Positions 33,955 through 46,919 are shown, counted from the first letter of the stretch. The stretch is DNA of 64,000 nt from Rhinopomastus cyanomelas (GCA_013400115.1 VXBP01008913.1:245479-309478), one strand, 5' to 3'. Numbers and translations are program-made. The notes: a model not told the origin generated them from the letters alone.

Positions 33955-34590
33955 CACAGAATCATCAGAGCTGGAAGGGACCTCAAGAGATCATCAAGTC
34001 CAATCACGCCCTCGCCCAAGCAGACTGCCTAAAGCACATTGCACAGGGCTGCATCCAGGTGGGATGTGAATACCTCCTGATGAGGAGACTCCACAGCCTC
34101 TCTGGGCAGCCTGTTCCAGGGCTTTATGACTCTCACAGTAAAGAAGTTTTTCCTTATTTCTAAATGAAACTTCTTGTGCCCCAGCTTGTGCCCATTGCTC
34201 CTCGTCCTGTCACTGAGCACCACTGAAAACAGTCAAGCTCCATCCTTGCTAAAGCCACCCTGCAGATATTGATAGGTGTGAATCAGGGCTCCTCAAATTC
34301 TATTCAAGGCTAAATAGTCCTGGCTCTCTCAATCTTTCCTCATGAGAGAGATGCTCCAGGCTCCCAGTCCTCTTTGTTGTCCTCCGCTAGACTCCCTCCA
34401 GTAGTTCCCAGTCTCCCATGAACAGGGGAGCCCAGAACTGGACAGAGGATTCCACGAGTGGCCTCGGCAGGGCAGAGCAGAGTGGGGCAGTGACCTTTCT
34501 AGGTTACACGCTTCTTAATGCACCCTAGAACATCATTTGCATTCTTGGCAACAGGGGAAAACTGTGGCTCATGGTCATGGAACTGTCTCA
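33955..34590 (-). mobile_element. CR1 of an older subfamily
   Basis: Tail cacagaatcatcagagctgg, ORF end in reverse complement around agactccacagcctctctgg, continuing to cattcttggcaacaggg. Confidence 0.85.
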
Positions 34591-34591
34591 C

Positions 34592-34880
34592 TGAATCACA
34601 GAATGTGTTGGGTTGGACTGTACGACCTTTGGAGGTCCCTTCCAACCCAAAACACTGGACCTCCAAAGGCCATCCAACAACAAGCAGGACCATTCTCTAA
34701 CTAGAACAGGTTGCCCACAGCCCCATTCAGCCTGACCCTGAAGGGCTCCAGGGATGGGGTCTCCACCACCTCTCTAGGCAGCCTGTTCCAGGGATCCCCC
34801 ACCCTCAAGCTGAAGAACTTTTTCCTCACGTGCAGCCTTTTCCCTAATGCCCAGAACTCCAAGTTCTTTCCTTTCAAGGC
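34592..34880 (-). mobile_element. Older CR1 tail copy with nested plus tail
   Basis: Host reads cacagaatgtgttgggttgg to 34613, then ctccaaaggccatccaacaa from about 34660 on. 34614-34655 is a plus-oriented tail (ggaggtcccttccaaccc). Confidence 0.75.
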
Positions 34881-35269
34881 TACCCCCCACCAGGTCTACC
34901 CCAGAGCTGTAACTGGTGCCTGGGGTTGTTCCTGCCCAGCAGCAGGCCCTGACACTCAGTTGTATTTTAAACCAACAGATAATTGTTTTTAATTATCTAT
35001 TTAATAATCTATTTTTTAATTTTCCTTTTTATCTTACAACCGCCTCCCACCTCCTCCTGGAGGGTCAGAGATAAGTAGGTTCGTGGGTGACCCCGGAAGC
35101 CAAGGACAAGGGCCTGGCTCCTCGCTGAGGGCACATCCCATGAAAAGGGGGGGAAAAACCCCAAAACCAGGAAAACATTAGGGAAGGGGGAAAAAAAGAG
35201 ATAGGAACAAAAATAAGATAAACAACATCTTTAAAGAAAAAAAAGAGAGAGCGAGAGAAGCAGAGGCGG

Positions 35270-35730
35270 CGCCTCCTGTGCGCGGGAGCCCCGCGGGCAC
35301 GGAGCCGCCCCAGCAACCCCCAAGCCCGGCCCTGCCCGCGGGCCTCAGCGAGGCGACCCCGGGGCGGCCTCTCCCGCTCCCACCATTTGAGGAGTCGCTC
35401 CCGGACGTCCTTGTGCTCCAGCCCGGGGAAGGTTTTGCGGGGCAGGGGGCGGAAGGCGAACGGCGCCGCTCCGGGCCGCTCCCCGGCCGACATCTTCCCC
35501 TGACGCCGTTGCCGTGGTTGCGACGCTCCCGCCGCGGGCTCGGCCCCGCTCCTCAGGGCTCCGCCGCCTCTCAGCTGCCCCCTCCCTTTTCTCACAGCTT
35601 TTCTTCGGGGTTTCCCCACGAAAAACCCCACAAAGAATCATCGCTCCCCTCTGCCCCAATCCGCGGCCCGCGGGAGCAGCAGTTGCTGCCGGTTTAGCCC
35701 AGCCCAGCCCCGGGAGCTGCACGGCCAAAG
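35270..35730 (-). promoter_or_regulatory. CpG island / promoter region of CFAP300
   Basis: GC-rich, CG-dense block spanning exon 1 and about 240 bp above the ATG. It is the likely transcription start region. A plus-oriented CR1 starts about 300 bp upstream of the ATG (35800-36020). No TATA box recognised. Confidence 0.7.
35384..35493 (-). CDS. CFAP300: CFAP300 exon 1 with start codon
   Basis: 110 bp from ATG to the donor AAATG|gtggga. It encodes MSAGERPGAAPFAFRPLPRK and TFPGLEHKDVRERLLK, then TG of a split tryptophan codon. The family pattern FRFLPQKTF...NLLMKW is recognisable. I chose this ATG because it is the first in frame, has A at -3 (gggaagATG), and gives a total of 267 residues. The frame stays open upstream by GC-rich chance. 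Confidence 0.92.
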
Positions 35731-35799
35731 GGGCTCTGGACTGCAGGCAGGAATCAGGACGTTCTGATGCCTCCTCCCAAGCCGTCGGGGATAGAGCAA

Positions 35800-36020
35800 G
35801 AGCTTGTGCCAGGGGAGGTTTAGGCTGGACATCAGGAACAACTCTGCCCTGACAGAGTGCTCAGGGGTTGGAACAGGTCGCTCAGGGATGGGGGAGTCAC
35901 CATCCCTCGAGGGGTTCAAAACCCAAGTGGATGTGGCCCTGAGGGACAGGGTTTAGTGGGCAGACTGATGGTTGCACTTGGTGATCTCGGAGGTCGCTTT
36001 GAGCTTTGATGATTCTCCAA
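35800..36020 (+). mobile_element. CR1 3' fragment in CFAP300 upstream region
   Basis: Diverged copy from gccaggggaggtttaggctg to ttgagctttgatgattct. Confidence 0.82.
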
Positions 36021-36221
36021 GTCTTGTTTCCCAGGGTGCTGAGGCCATTTGGAATAATGAGGCTGTGCTTTTGACCTCTTCCCAGTTTCCACTGGAAAGG
36101 GAAAGGACATCATCCTTAGGGAAGTTGTTACAGAAAGGCCAGTAGGGCAAGAGACCCCTTGCAAATCATGGGGTGTTTCCTGCTCCTTGCAGGGAAAGCA
36201 GTGAGAGTTTACAGCTGTTGC

Positions 36222-36640
36222 ACGTAGAATCATACCGGGTTGGGTTGGAACTGCATTGGGTTGGAAAGGACCTTCAGGCGTCATCTAGTCCAACCCCTCT
36301 ACAAGAAGCAGGGACATCTCTAACCAGAGCAGATCGCCCAGAGCCCCATCCAGTGCAACCTCGAATGGCTCCAGAGATGGGGCCTCCATCACCTCTCAGG
36401 GCAACCTGTTCCCCTGCTCCACCACCTTCAGATTCAAGAACTTCTTCCTGCTGTCCAGCCTAAATCTGTCTTTTCCAGCTTCAAACCACAAGGACCTATT
36501 GTTCCCTGCTCGTCCAAACAGTTCTTCCCCGGACTTCTTACAGGCTCCATTCAGAAGGGACACTATAGTGTCCCCCCAGAGTCTTCTCTTCAGGATGAAC
36601 AACCCCAACATCTCACAGCACACTGTTTAACAACCTGCCC
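36222..36640 (-). mobile_element. Older CR1 fragment
   Basis: gggttggaaaggaccttcag to ctcacagcacactgttta, with gcctccatcacctctcaggg typical of the ORF end. Confidence 0.82.
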
Positions 36641-37089
36641 CCCTCCAAAAACCAGCTCTTGCTTTGCTGCAGGTCTCCAAAAACATCTTTTTCCTGTTCA
36701 TCTGCTGCCCAGGCCAAGCAGCAGCGCCATTTCTAAGAAGTTCAGCAGCGGTTTGGTCTGTTCCTAATTAAAACTGAAAAAAAAAATAAAAAAAATTAAT
36801 CTGGAAGACACTCAGTTCTCTCAGGAAGCAGAAGAGAAAGGTGCAGCGTGCCACGACGGCAGGGAGCGAAGCTGAAACTGCTGACGTGCCCTCCCTCGTC
36901 TCATCGGCTTTTAAACCGTGTCCTGCAGATGTAACATCTGCAAGATGTTCGTCAAACAGACGTGCGCCGAGGGAGTCCAGAACCAAGAGGTATCATGAGC
37001 GACGCTAGGCAGGAAAGCTGCCCTTTAGAAATAGAAATGAAGTCATATAAGTCTTTTAGATGTGTTTCTATTCATAATATGGAGCTACT

Positions 37090-37865
37090 TCCCAGGTTGG
37101 GGAGTGACCTGGTGGAGAGGAGCGGAGGAGAAACGGACCTGGAGGTCATGGTAGACAGCAGGATGACCAAGAGCCAGCAATGGGCCCTGGTGGCCAAGAA
37201 GGCCAATGGCATCCTGGTGTGGATCAGAAGAGGGGGTGGTTAGCAGATCGAGAGAGGTTCTCCTCACCCATTAGTCCACCCTGGTGACACAACATCTGGA
37301 ATCTTGTGTCCAGTTCCTGAACCCTCAGTTCCAGAAGGAGACAGAACTGCTGCAGAGAGTCCAGTGCAGAGCCACAAATATGATCAAGGATGTGGAGCAC
37401 CTCCCTGCTGAGGAAAGGCTGAGGGAGCTAGGGCTCTTGAGCTAGGAGAAAAGGAGACTGGGGGTGACAACATGAATGTTGATCATTGTGTGAAGGGTGG
37501 GTGTCAGGAGGATGGAGCCAGGCTCTGCTCAGGGGCATCTAGTAAAGGGGCAATGGGTGTGAGCTGGAGCAGAGGAGGTTCCACATCAATATGAGAAGGA
37601 GCTTCTTCACAGTGAGGGTGACAGAGCTCTGGAAGGGGCTGCCCAGGGAGGTTGTGGAGTCTCCTTTGGAGACATTTAAAAACCTGCCTGGACATGTTCC
37701 TGTGCGACTTGATCTAGGTGATCCTGCTGTGGTGGGGGGATTGGACTGGATGATCTTTCCAGGTCCCTTCCAATCCCTAATGTTCTGTGATCCTGCTCTG
37801 GCAGGGGGATTGGACTGGATGATCTTTCCAGGTCCCTTCCAATCCCTAACACACTGTGAGTCCGT
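37090..37865 (+). mobile_element. Longest CR1 copy, with doubled tail
   Basis: Begins at about 37090 (gagtgacctggtggagagg), passes through gaccaagagccagcaatggg, and ends in two tails (to 37793 and to 37865), each with cctttccaggtccc-type sequence. Confidence 0.9.
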
Positions 37866-38523
37866 GAAGATGTTTAAATGGTAGAGACCGTTCAAGAGGG
37901 GATAAAGGGAAAATGTGCCTGGTTAGTATTTAAATACTAAAACACTAAAGAGAAGGCACTTGAGCCAAACTATTATAACCTTATTCTCAACACATCTCCA
38001 CCTACTCCAGCACTACCTCGGCTGTTAAATCCCTCTCGCCACTAATATTACTCGCCAGAGATTAAGTAGCCGAAGTGAAAGAACTGGTTTGGGCAGGGAG
38101 TGATGCATTAACAACAGCCACCAAACACTTCACTTCTCAGCTTTGAGTGGCACAGACTCACATGCAGGAGTAAAAATAAAATTAAGGAATTACATGTAAA
38201 AATGAGGGCTTTCAGGGCATAAATTTCTATGAACTTTAGTGAGGATTTGCTTTGAATCAAGTGTTGAATCAACAAGCCTCTGGTTAAATCCCACTGAAAT
38301 CTGGAGTGTTTAAAGGCTTTGATGAATCAGGAGTAAGGAAATGAGTAAAGACTCCAGGACTGGCTCGGGAGGATCAGGACAGGAAGCTCTAAACTATGGA
38401 ATTAATTTCTTTCATGCTGCGCCATATACCTAGTGCGGTTTTATAATTCAACATTTCCAGTTTCTAAGCAGTTTACAATAATAAAAGTTAAAGTGGGACT
38501 TGCAGTTTAAATACTGACCTCAC

Positions 38524-39118
38524 ATAGTCCCAGAACGTTAGGGATTGGAAGGGACCTCGAAGGATCACCCAGTCCAATCCTCCTGCCACAGCAGGATCCC
38601 CTAGATCCAGTTGCACAGGAACACATCCAGGCAGGTTTTAAATATCTCCACAGGAGGAGACTCCACAACCCCCCTGGGCAGCCCCTTCCAGGGCTCTGTC
38701 ACCCTCACTGTGAAGAAGTTCCTTCTCATATTGATGTGGAACCTCCTCTGTTCCAGCTCACACCCACTGCCCCTTGTCCTATCATTAGATGCCCCTGCGC
38801 AGAGCCTGGCTCCATCCTCCTGACACCCACCCTTCATACATTGATGAACATTAACGAGGTCACCCTTCAGTCTCCTTTTGTCCAAGCTCAATGGACTCAG
38901 GTCCTTCAGCCTTTCCCCATCAGGGAGATGCTCCCCTCCCTTCATCATCTTTGTGGCTGCACGCTGGGCTCTCTGAAGCAGTTCTGTGTCCTTCCCAGAA
39001 CTGGACACAAGATTCCAGATGGGGAGTCACCAGGGCAGAGTAGAAGGGGAGGAGAACATCTCTCATCTGCTCACCACCCCCTCTTGTGACCCACCCCAGG
39101 AGGCCTTCTGACCTCATT
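38524..39118 (-). mobile_element. CR1 3' fragment, about 595 bp
   Basis: Open for 135 codons on the minus strand over the CR1 C-terminus; it ends at gaggccttctgacctcatt. Confidence 0.93.
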
Positions 39119-39734
39119 CTCCTCTGATGTCACTCACAACAGCCTGAAGTAGAAAGTCAGGAGCGGTGTTCTTTTAGAACACAAATATTGAATTTTGAAA
39201 ACTTAAGGGTTTTATGATCTCACAGAAGATACTTGGTGGGTGGAAAATGTATGTATTATGATGCAGAAGGACGTCTATAGGTTGTAACAGAGGTTATTAG
39301 GCACCAGTAGTCACAGACCCATAGAATCACTAGGGATTGGAGTCCCTTCACTCTTGGACAGGTGAACTTCCAGCACTGTTTGCTTTTCACATCTTTACTT
39401 CTATGTGATTTTGAAGAGCTTTTACAGCCCTGAATAAACTGAGGGCCTTGAGTGCAAAGCAAACAAACCAGCCTTTCCCTGGCAAACAACACCGAGATTA
39501 CAGAGGACCAGCCCTGATGCACCTTTGCAAAGTGCATCAGTCAGTCTTTAAGGCAAAGGTCAGCTGGCGACGGAGCAGCAGCCCGTTCCAGTCAGGGAGG
39601 TAGAGAAGAACCTGACCAGCAACTCCTCCTTCCTGCCTGCAGAAGTCTTCAGCACCGCTGAGGGATAGTCAAGAGGCGTGAACTAGCCCAACAGAGAGGG
39701 GAAGGGAGAACACCCAAAAGGCTGGGGAAGAACT

Positions 39735-40278
39735 GTTCAGTAGGGTTGGAATGATGGAGATGGCCCTGCTTGTTGTAGGGGACTGGATGGCCTTTGGAGT
39801 TCCCTTCCAACCCAACACATTCTATGATTCTATGATTAGAGCCACAAAGATGATGAAGGGAGAGGAGCATCTTGCTGCTGAGGAGAGGCTGAGGGAGCTG
39901 GGGCTCTTGAGCTTGGAGAAAAGGAGACTGAGGGGTGACCTCATTAATGTTGATAAATATGTGAAGGGTGGGTGTCAGGAGGATGGAGCCAGGCTCTTAT
40001 CAGTGGCTCCTAATGATAGGATGAGGGGCAATGGGTGTCAGCTGGAACATAAGAGGTTCCACATCAATATGAGAAGGAACCTCTTCATAGAGATGGTGAC
40101 AGAACCTTGGAAGGGGCTGCTCAGGGCAGTTGTGGAGTCTCCGTCTCTGGAGACATTTAAAACCCTCCTGGATGTGTTCCTGTGCGACTGGATCTAGGGG
40201 ACCCCACTGTGGTGGGGGGATTAGACTGGATGATCTTTGGAGGTCCCTTCCAACCCCTAATGCTCTGGGATTCTGTGA
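39735..40278 (+). mobile_element. Older CR1 tail followed by a young CR1 copy
   Basis: 39735-39838 is an older tail with octamers (ctatgattctatgatt). 39839-40278 opens directly after it and carries an open frame to the tail. Confidence 0.88.
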
Positions 40279-40540
40279 GTTACCAGTGTGACACAGTATA
40301 CATCTGTGACATAAATTAGTCTTTCTACTGTTAAAATGCTGTAGGAAAAGTCTGATGAAGGGTAAATAAAAAGCCAGATCCTGTATGTTGTCAGCAATGA
40401 GGACTAGAAGCCCTCAGAATGGCAAGTTCTGTACACGACGGTGAGTTGAAGCTCCTGCAAAAGGCTTATGGGTTGTCCATGTCCAGTTCAAAGGGCTCGA
40501 GGTGGCCACCCGCACACCGTGTGCACAGAGATGTTACCCA

Positions 40541-40592
40541 GGAATCACAGAACATTAGGGATTGGAAGGGACCTGGAAAGACCATCAGCATC
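40541..40592 (-). mobile_element. CR1 tail stub
   Basis: aatcacagaacattagggat to gaaagaccatc. Confidence 0.8.
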
Positions 40593-40769
40593 TCACTTCC
40601 AAAGCGAGCTGAGAGGGGTTATCCTGCGGAGCAGTGCCATCAGAGATATTGTTCAGGTGACTCTGTCTGTTGAAATGAGCTGGCAACACGCAGAGAGCTG
40701 CCTACAGGACTGATGTGACGCTAGGACAGACGCATCGGGGACAGATTTCAGTGTAGCTTGCACAAGTGG

Positions 40770-41352
40770 TTTGAAGTGGACTGGAGCACCTCTCCCATGA
40801 GACAGGAATTGGGGCTGTTCAGCCTGGAGAGAAGAGAAGGCTCTGGAGGGGGCTCCTAACAGACTACCAGTACCTGAAAGGGGCTCCAGGAAAGCTGGAG
40901 AGGGACTTTTAATGGGAGATTCTAGTGATAGGACAAGGGGGATGGTTTCAAGATAAAAGAGCGGATATTTAGATTCGATTTTAGGAAGAAATTCCTTCCT
41001 GTGAGGGTGCTGAGGCCCTGGAACAGGCTGCCCAGGGAGGTTGTGGCTGCTCCATCATCCCTGGAAGTGTCCAAGGACAGGTTGGATGGGGCTCTGGGCA
41101 ACCTAGTCTGGTGAGAGGTGTCGCTGCCCATGGCAGGGGGTTGGAACTAGATGGTCTTTGAGGTCCCTTCCACCCAGTGCCCTTTGGCCCTGGACTGGGC
41201 TGCCCAGGGTGGTGGTTGGGTCCCCATCCCTGGAGGAGTTTAAAAGACGCTTAGATGGAGTGTTGGGGGATCTGGTTTAGGGCTGAACTTGTAGAGTAGG
41301 GTTGATGGTTGGACTTGACAGGTCTTTTCCAACCTGAATGATTCTAAACCAT
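40770..41352 (+). mobile_element. Two CR1 3' ends of different subfamilies
   Basis: 40770-41180 is an older copy (ggggctgttcagcctggaga). 41181-41352 is a 3' end of the second subfamily (tggtggttgggtccccatcc). Confidence 0.85.
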
Positions 41353-42189
41353 AATCATATGAAGTTATGATATGTAGGACCCACACAGACCTCAATTTCT
41401 CTCCTGTGCGAGCTGAGTGTTTACAAACACGTCCCAGGCAGCTTGTTTGTATCTCTGCATTTGACCCATCAAGTCACTGGAGTTTTGGAGCCACCCATCA
41501 ATACACTTGGTGTTGAAAAATGCACCTAGTGCAAAATCAGAGTGATCTCAGCTGCTGCAAAGTCAAAGCCTGCGAAGGGTTAAGCCTAACTGTATTTTCT
41601 TTCTCATCAAAAGGGTGGGACTAAGGCAAGGAGGCGAGCTATAAACACATAAGGTTTGGAATGCAGCGCTGTTGCCTAACGAGACCTCCGTCTCTGACAT
41701 TAAATTCATTTCTTCTCAGGGCTGGCAGGCAAAGCAAGTTCTACTCTCTCTTAAAAGCTGGATAAGAGGTCCTGTGGCTTTTACTACCATAGAAATAGCT
41801 TTGATTGCAAAACCCCATTTCCTTTGTCTGCTCTTTATTCCTCTTAAACAAACTTCACGAAGTGTTATAAAATAAGGTACCCAAAAGTCATCTTCCATTC
41901 AGCCTGACAAGCATCACTCATTGCGTAATCCTGAATCCCAACCGCGGCCATCGGCGAGACCAGCAAGTCCCAGGCTGGGAGGGTGGAGAAGCTGCTCTGT
42001 TTTCAGATTTGTTTACTTAAATGATAAGCTCTTTGCTGAGCTGCAATATTTGTTCTCTGGTCTTTAGAAAGTGCCTTCTGTTTGGAGGTTCCTGGGCTGA
42101 CTTTTCCTTACTGTTGTTTTCAAACATATGAAGAAATTCTGTTTACTCTGTTCTTCCTAGAAAGAGGAGGACAAGGTGGACTCCACTGT

Positions 42190-42985
42190 GAATCGTTCAG
42201 GTTTGAAAAGACCCCTGGGATCATCGAGTCCAACCATCGACAGAGCACTGGGACAGGCTGCCCGGGGGAGTTGTGGTGTCTCCAACACTGGATGTGTTCC
42301 TGTGTGACTCGGTCTAGGTGATCCTGCTGTGGCAGGGGGATTGACTGGATGATCTCTTGAGGTCCCTTCCAATCCCTAATGATTCTATGATCAATCCTAC
42401 TTTACAAGGTCACCCCTAAACCAGATCCCCCAACACTCCATCTAAGCGTCTTTTAAACTCATCCAGGGATGGGGACTCAACCCCCACCCTGGGCAGCCCA
42501 GCCCAGGGCCTGACCACTCTCTCCAGGATGAATTTCTTCCTGATGTCCAGTAAAACCCTCCTCTGTTGAAGCTCGAAGCCCTTCCCTCTGTTTCTGTCAC
42601 TAATGACCTGTGAGAAGAGCCCAGCACCAACACCTCCACAACTGTCCTTTCAGATAGTTGTAGAGAGGGACGAGGCCTCCCCTCAGCCTCCTCTTCCTCA
42701 AACTAAACAGCCCCAACTCTCTCCATCTCTCCTCATCAGACTGATTCTCCAGGCCCTTCCCCAGCTCCATTACCCTCCTCTGCACTTGCTCCAGCCCCTT
42801 GATGTCCCTCTTGTTCTGAGGTTCCCAAAACTGGCCCCAGTACTCAAGGTGGGGCCTCACCAGTGCTGAGTGCAGGGGCACAATCACCTCCCCACTCCTG
42901 CTGGACACACAGTTCCTAATCCAGGGCAGGATGCCACTGGCCTTCTTGGCTACTTGGGCACACTGCTGGCTAAGCAGTCAAGAAG
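42190..42985 (-). mobile_element. CR1 of second subfamily with nested insertion
   Basis: Tail to 42241 (gggatcatcgagtccaacca), interrupted, then from 42390 aaggtcacccctaaaccaga to about 42985. Confidence 0.9.
42242..42389 (+). mobile_element. CR1 3' end nested in reverse orientation
   Basis: 148 bp from cagagcactgggacaggctg to aatgattctatga, a short copy with about 20 codons of ORF. Confidence 0.9.
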
Positions 42986-43214
42986 GCCAATGGCTATGAC
43001 TGCCCTTGTTCACTTCTGCACCTACGAACCGACAAACACGTCTAGGGATTCAGGGATAATAAGCACCTGGCAGCAGACTGGCCCCCATGTAAATGTCCAG
43101 AGCAAAAGGTTCTTGCTGTTCTGCTCAACCTAAGAGAGGCCTCAGCAATCAGGACTAAGTGAAGAGTGATGAGAACCTACCACGGGTATCTACGTGGGGC
43201 ACATCAAAGCAGTG

Positions 43215-43296
43215 CAGCCTGCAGTCAGTGAAGGCAGGGGGACTGGACTGGATGATCTTTCGAGGCCCCTTCCAATCCCTAAGGTTCTGTGATTCT
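43215..43296 (+). mobile_element. CR1 tail
   Basis: cagtgaaggcagggggactg to aaggttctgtgattct. Confidence 0.82.
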
Positions 43297-43617
43297 AAAA
43301 GAGAAAGATCAACCTCATTGGCATTCTGTTCCCGAAGAAACTGCAAATGTAGTCAGAGTTCACTTAGTCCCGTGCATGATGCACCTCAAGAGGTTGCCAA
43401 GCTCCACCTCCTACCCCACGAGGAAAAATAAACCTAAACTTGAAGGGGATGCTCTTCCTAGGCTGCTGTTTGTTTGGAATGTCTTCCTCAGCCCGGGCTT
43501 CTTTTACCAAAGTCAACATGTTGACTACATCCCAGTGAAGCAGTGAGAGCAAACCTCAACGGTCCCTGCAGCCAGCACCGAAACGTTCTCCAGCTTCTCT
43601 CCTACCGCTGGACGACA

Positions 43618-43727
43618 GCCTACCCGCCTGGCCATGTTCCTAGGGGACCCTGCTGCGGTGGGGGGAGTGGACTGGATCATCTGTCGAGGTCCCTTCCAAT
43701 CCCCGATGTTCTGTGGTTCTGTGAATA
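43618..43727 (+). mobile_element. CR1 3' end
   Basis: cctggccatgttcctagggg to tgttctgtggttctgtg. Confidence 0.84.
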
Positions 43728-44235
43728 CGGCAGCTTTTCTGTGGGAAAGGTGACGTGAAGAGCCCTGAGCTGGCATTAAACGGGCTCAGAGTGGCTCGCT
43801 CCTTTTCATCTCACTGAACACGCAGGCGGCTTGGCTGTGTTTGCACTGCTGAGTTGATTCAAGGCTCGAGGCTGAATAGCAGTGGCTGGCTTGTGTCCAC
43901 ACTCCACAGGGTCAACTCCCTTCACAACTGACTTCTCTTAGTGACAGCTGAAGTGGTCCAGGACAGAAGGAGAGCACTGGCCACTAAGCAGTGTGGTGGT
44001 GCCTTCTAGACTGCTCTTCTTTGGGTTAGCAGGATAGATGTGCCCTACAGGAAACAAAACATCCCACAGCCATGAAAACTTAGACACAAATGACCAGAGC
44101 GACGGTACGATGAGTCCGTTAGCCGTGTGAGTCGGTGAGGCCACGGGTCACAGCCTAGGAAGAGGGCTTCTCCCTAGGACTCTTAGCAGTTTTTCTGTCT
44201 GGAGATGCAGCGCAGAGACCTGCTTCTCGAGATTG

Positions 44236-44365
44236 TAGGATCATGGAATCAACAAGGCTGGAAAAGACCGTTAAGATCATCAAGCCCAACTGTCTGCCCT
44301 ACAACCCCTAAGTACTAAACTATCTCCTGAAACACCACGTCTAGCCATTTTCTCCAGGGACTTCC
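44236..44365 (-). mobile_element. Old CR1 fragment
   Basis: aatcaacaaggctggaaaag to acaccacgtctagccatttt. Its inner end abuts the GATA microsatellite. Confidence 0.75.
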
Positions 44366-44706
44366 AGATAGATAATCTAGGATGGATGGATGGATGGATA
44401 GATAATCTATGATGGATGGACAGATGGATGATAGATAGATGGACAGATAATAGAGAGTAGATAGATGGATAGACAGATGATTGATTGACAGATATGATGG
44501 ATGGACAGACAGACAGATAGATGATAGAGAGTAAATGGATGGATGGATGGACAGACAGATAGACAGATGATAGTAAATAGATAGATGGATAGACAGATAG
44601 ATAGATGACAGATACACAGATAGATAGATGGATGGAAGGGTGGACAGACGGATGGATAGACAGACAGGTAGATAGATAGATGACAAACAGATGGACAGAC
44701 AGATGA
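44366..44706. repeat. GATA / GATG / GACA microsatellite
   Basis: About 340 bp of interrupted tetranucleotides, mixing gatagata, ggatggat and gacagaca runs. Confidence 0.95.
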
Positions 44707-45079
44707 AACAGAACCAGCACTGCTCTCCAGTCTGTATAAAAGCAGCTCGTGCTGTAGCACTCAGTATAATTTTAAACTGCTGCTAAGAAATCTTTTGGAC
44801 AATGGAGCCATTGATTTGAGGATGGTCCTTTTAAGACGTTGCCCTGGGCGGCTGTTGGGAAGCTGCTCTGCATGCTGCCAGATTTGTCCTTTTGTTGTGT
44901 AACACCAAGGGTGGCTGAGGACATGAGGCCATCTGAAATACTGGTTAGCCTAGGAGAAGCCAAATGAGTCACACTCTAGTGTATCTTCATGCAGTGTCAG
45001 GGGTGGGACACTGGCACACACCATCTCTTAGTCTCTGCCTAGTTCCTTCCAGCTCAGAAACAACCGAGCTGGCTCCAGA

Positions 45080-45160
45080 ATGAATCACAGAACTACAGAA
45101 TCATTAAGGTTGGAAGACACCTCCAAGATCATCAAGTCCAACCATCAACCCAGTGCCACC
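45080..45160 (-). mobile_element. Old CR1 tail
   Basis: aatcacagaactacagaatc to aagtccaaccatcaaccc. Confidence 0.78.
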
Positions 45161-45382
45161 ATGCCCACTAACCCCTGCTTTCTGATCATAGAATGGTTTG
45201 GAAGGGACCTTAAAGATGTGAATGAGATGAACAAGGCTCGAGGTGCAGAGTTTGACTTGCTTTTGGAGATACAGAACTGTCTCTGGCTCGTTCTATTTAC
45301 TGACAGAGATGTGACAAAACTGATCTCTGCAGGGTCAGCTTGGCCTCTGCACACCCAGTGCACCTGTTGAGAACTGGGAACC

Positions 45383-45710
45383 AGACCTCATTCATGTTGA
45401 TCAATATGTGAGGGGTGGGTGTCAGGAGGATGGAGCCAGGCTCTGCTCAGGGGCATCTAATGTAGGACAAGGGGCAACGGGTGTAAGCTGGAACAGAGGA
45501 GGTTCCACATCAATCTGAGAAGGAACTTCTTCCCAGTGAGGGTGACAGAGCCCTGGAAGGGGCTGCCCAGGGGGGCTGTGGAGTCTCCTTCTCTGGAGAC
45601 ATTTAAAACCCACCTGGATGTGTTCGTGTGTGACTGGATCTAGGGCATCCTGCTGTGGCAGGGGGTTGGACAAGGTCCCTTCAATCCCTGATGCTCTGTG
45701 CTTCTGAGAT
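45383..45710 (+). mobile_element. CR1 3' fragment
   Basis: From acctcattcatgttgatcaa to a shortened tail (caaggtcccttcaatccctg). Confidence 0.9.
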
Positions 45711-46919
45711 TTCTAATTTCCCAGATTCAGCACTTCTCATTTACCTGCAGAACCAAACAGTTCAGTTACTCAGGTAACGATGTGACTGCAAGTGAACAGA
45801 GTGGAATCTACAGGGACACGACCAGTTTGGCCAGGATATACCACAGGTACACTGGTGATGATCAGCTTCCCATGTTTTACTTCCTTTCCCAGCTAACTTT
45901 GGTGACTTCAGCTTGGGACCTGGTTTAAGAAAACCCACCAGCATGCTAAGAGCAACAGGGAAGAAGTCAGCAGAGCAGAGTCTGCCTGTGACGACCGGCA
46001 CGTTACCCACCACACTCCTGTCTGAGCCAGTCTCTAACCTTTCCTTCAGGTCATTAGAGGCAAACAGGTGCTTCCAGGGACTGATTCATCTGACCTATTG
46101 TAGCTCTATGGGGAAAGATGTCTCCTACCCTTCAATTGCCTCGTTCTCCACAAAGGAAGCACATGGCAAATTGCCTCACGTGTGATTTCTACACATCTGC
46201 AGGAGTCATCAGAAACTTCCAGGCTACGATGGTGCCGTGCAATTATTTTTAGCATTTTCTGCGAGCTCTCTGAACAGATCCTCACTCAGCAACAATAGGC
46301 CACCAAGGGGGAGCTTTCGGCTCACGTCCAGCCCGCTCACAGTGGCCAGGCAATGGAGGGTAGGCCTGCAGAACTCAGTGGGATGTGGGGAGCACTCGGT
46401 GGCCTGGCGGGGGCCAGCTTGGGGGCCTCCCCAGCACATGGCAAACGCAGCAGCCGTGGACCTGGTGGGACCTGGGCTCTGCTGCAGCTGCAGATTTACA
46501 GCACGTTAAAGCTGCGGCTGCTCAGCTGCCAAGGGAAACACGAGCAGCCGCAGAAGTTGCCTTCTCTGTAGGAAATGAACAAGCACAAAAGGGCCACCCG
46601 ATACCCCGCACGCTAACGTGTGAGCACTTGGAGATTAAGGACAAAAGGCATCTCAGAAACAAGCAGAGATGTGGAAACTTGTGCTCCTGCTTTTGAAAAT
46701 ACATCAACGACTCCATCTTTCTGAACCCCTCAGATTTTTCTCTTCCCCAGGAAAAAAAATACCCCAAGGGTAACTTTTAAACTCCTTTGGTTTAATATCT
46801 CTTGCGTTAAGAGCAGCAGCAGGATCTTAAAATGCTGTATTAATTATGGGCCAGATGTTGCAGGCAGCGCCAAGCTACCCTGACAGGGGTGTGCAGGGCT
46901 GCGCTGCAGCCGCAGCTTC

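Larger units (their letters stand above)
33007..35383 (-). other. CFAP300 intron 1
   Basis: 2.4 kb, almost entirely minus-strand CR1 of older subfamilies (33030-33700 with a nested plus tail, 33955-34590, 34592-34880). 34980-35030 is an AT-rich run. The last 110 bp before exon 1 belong to the CpG island. Confidence 0.85.

Noticed and set aside
35278..35852. Open frames on both strands around the CFAP300 first exon
   Set aside because: Same composition effect; only the minus frame starting at 35493 fits CFAP300 and its splice phases.
44280..44760. Overlapping Ile/Tyr/Ser/Leu-rich frames of 117-146 codons
   Set aside because: Translation of the tetranucleotide microsatellite.
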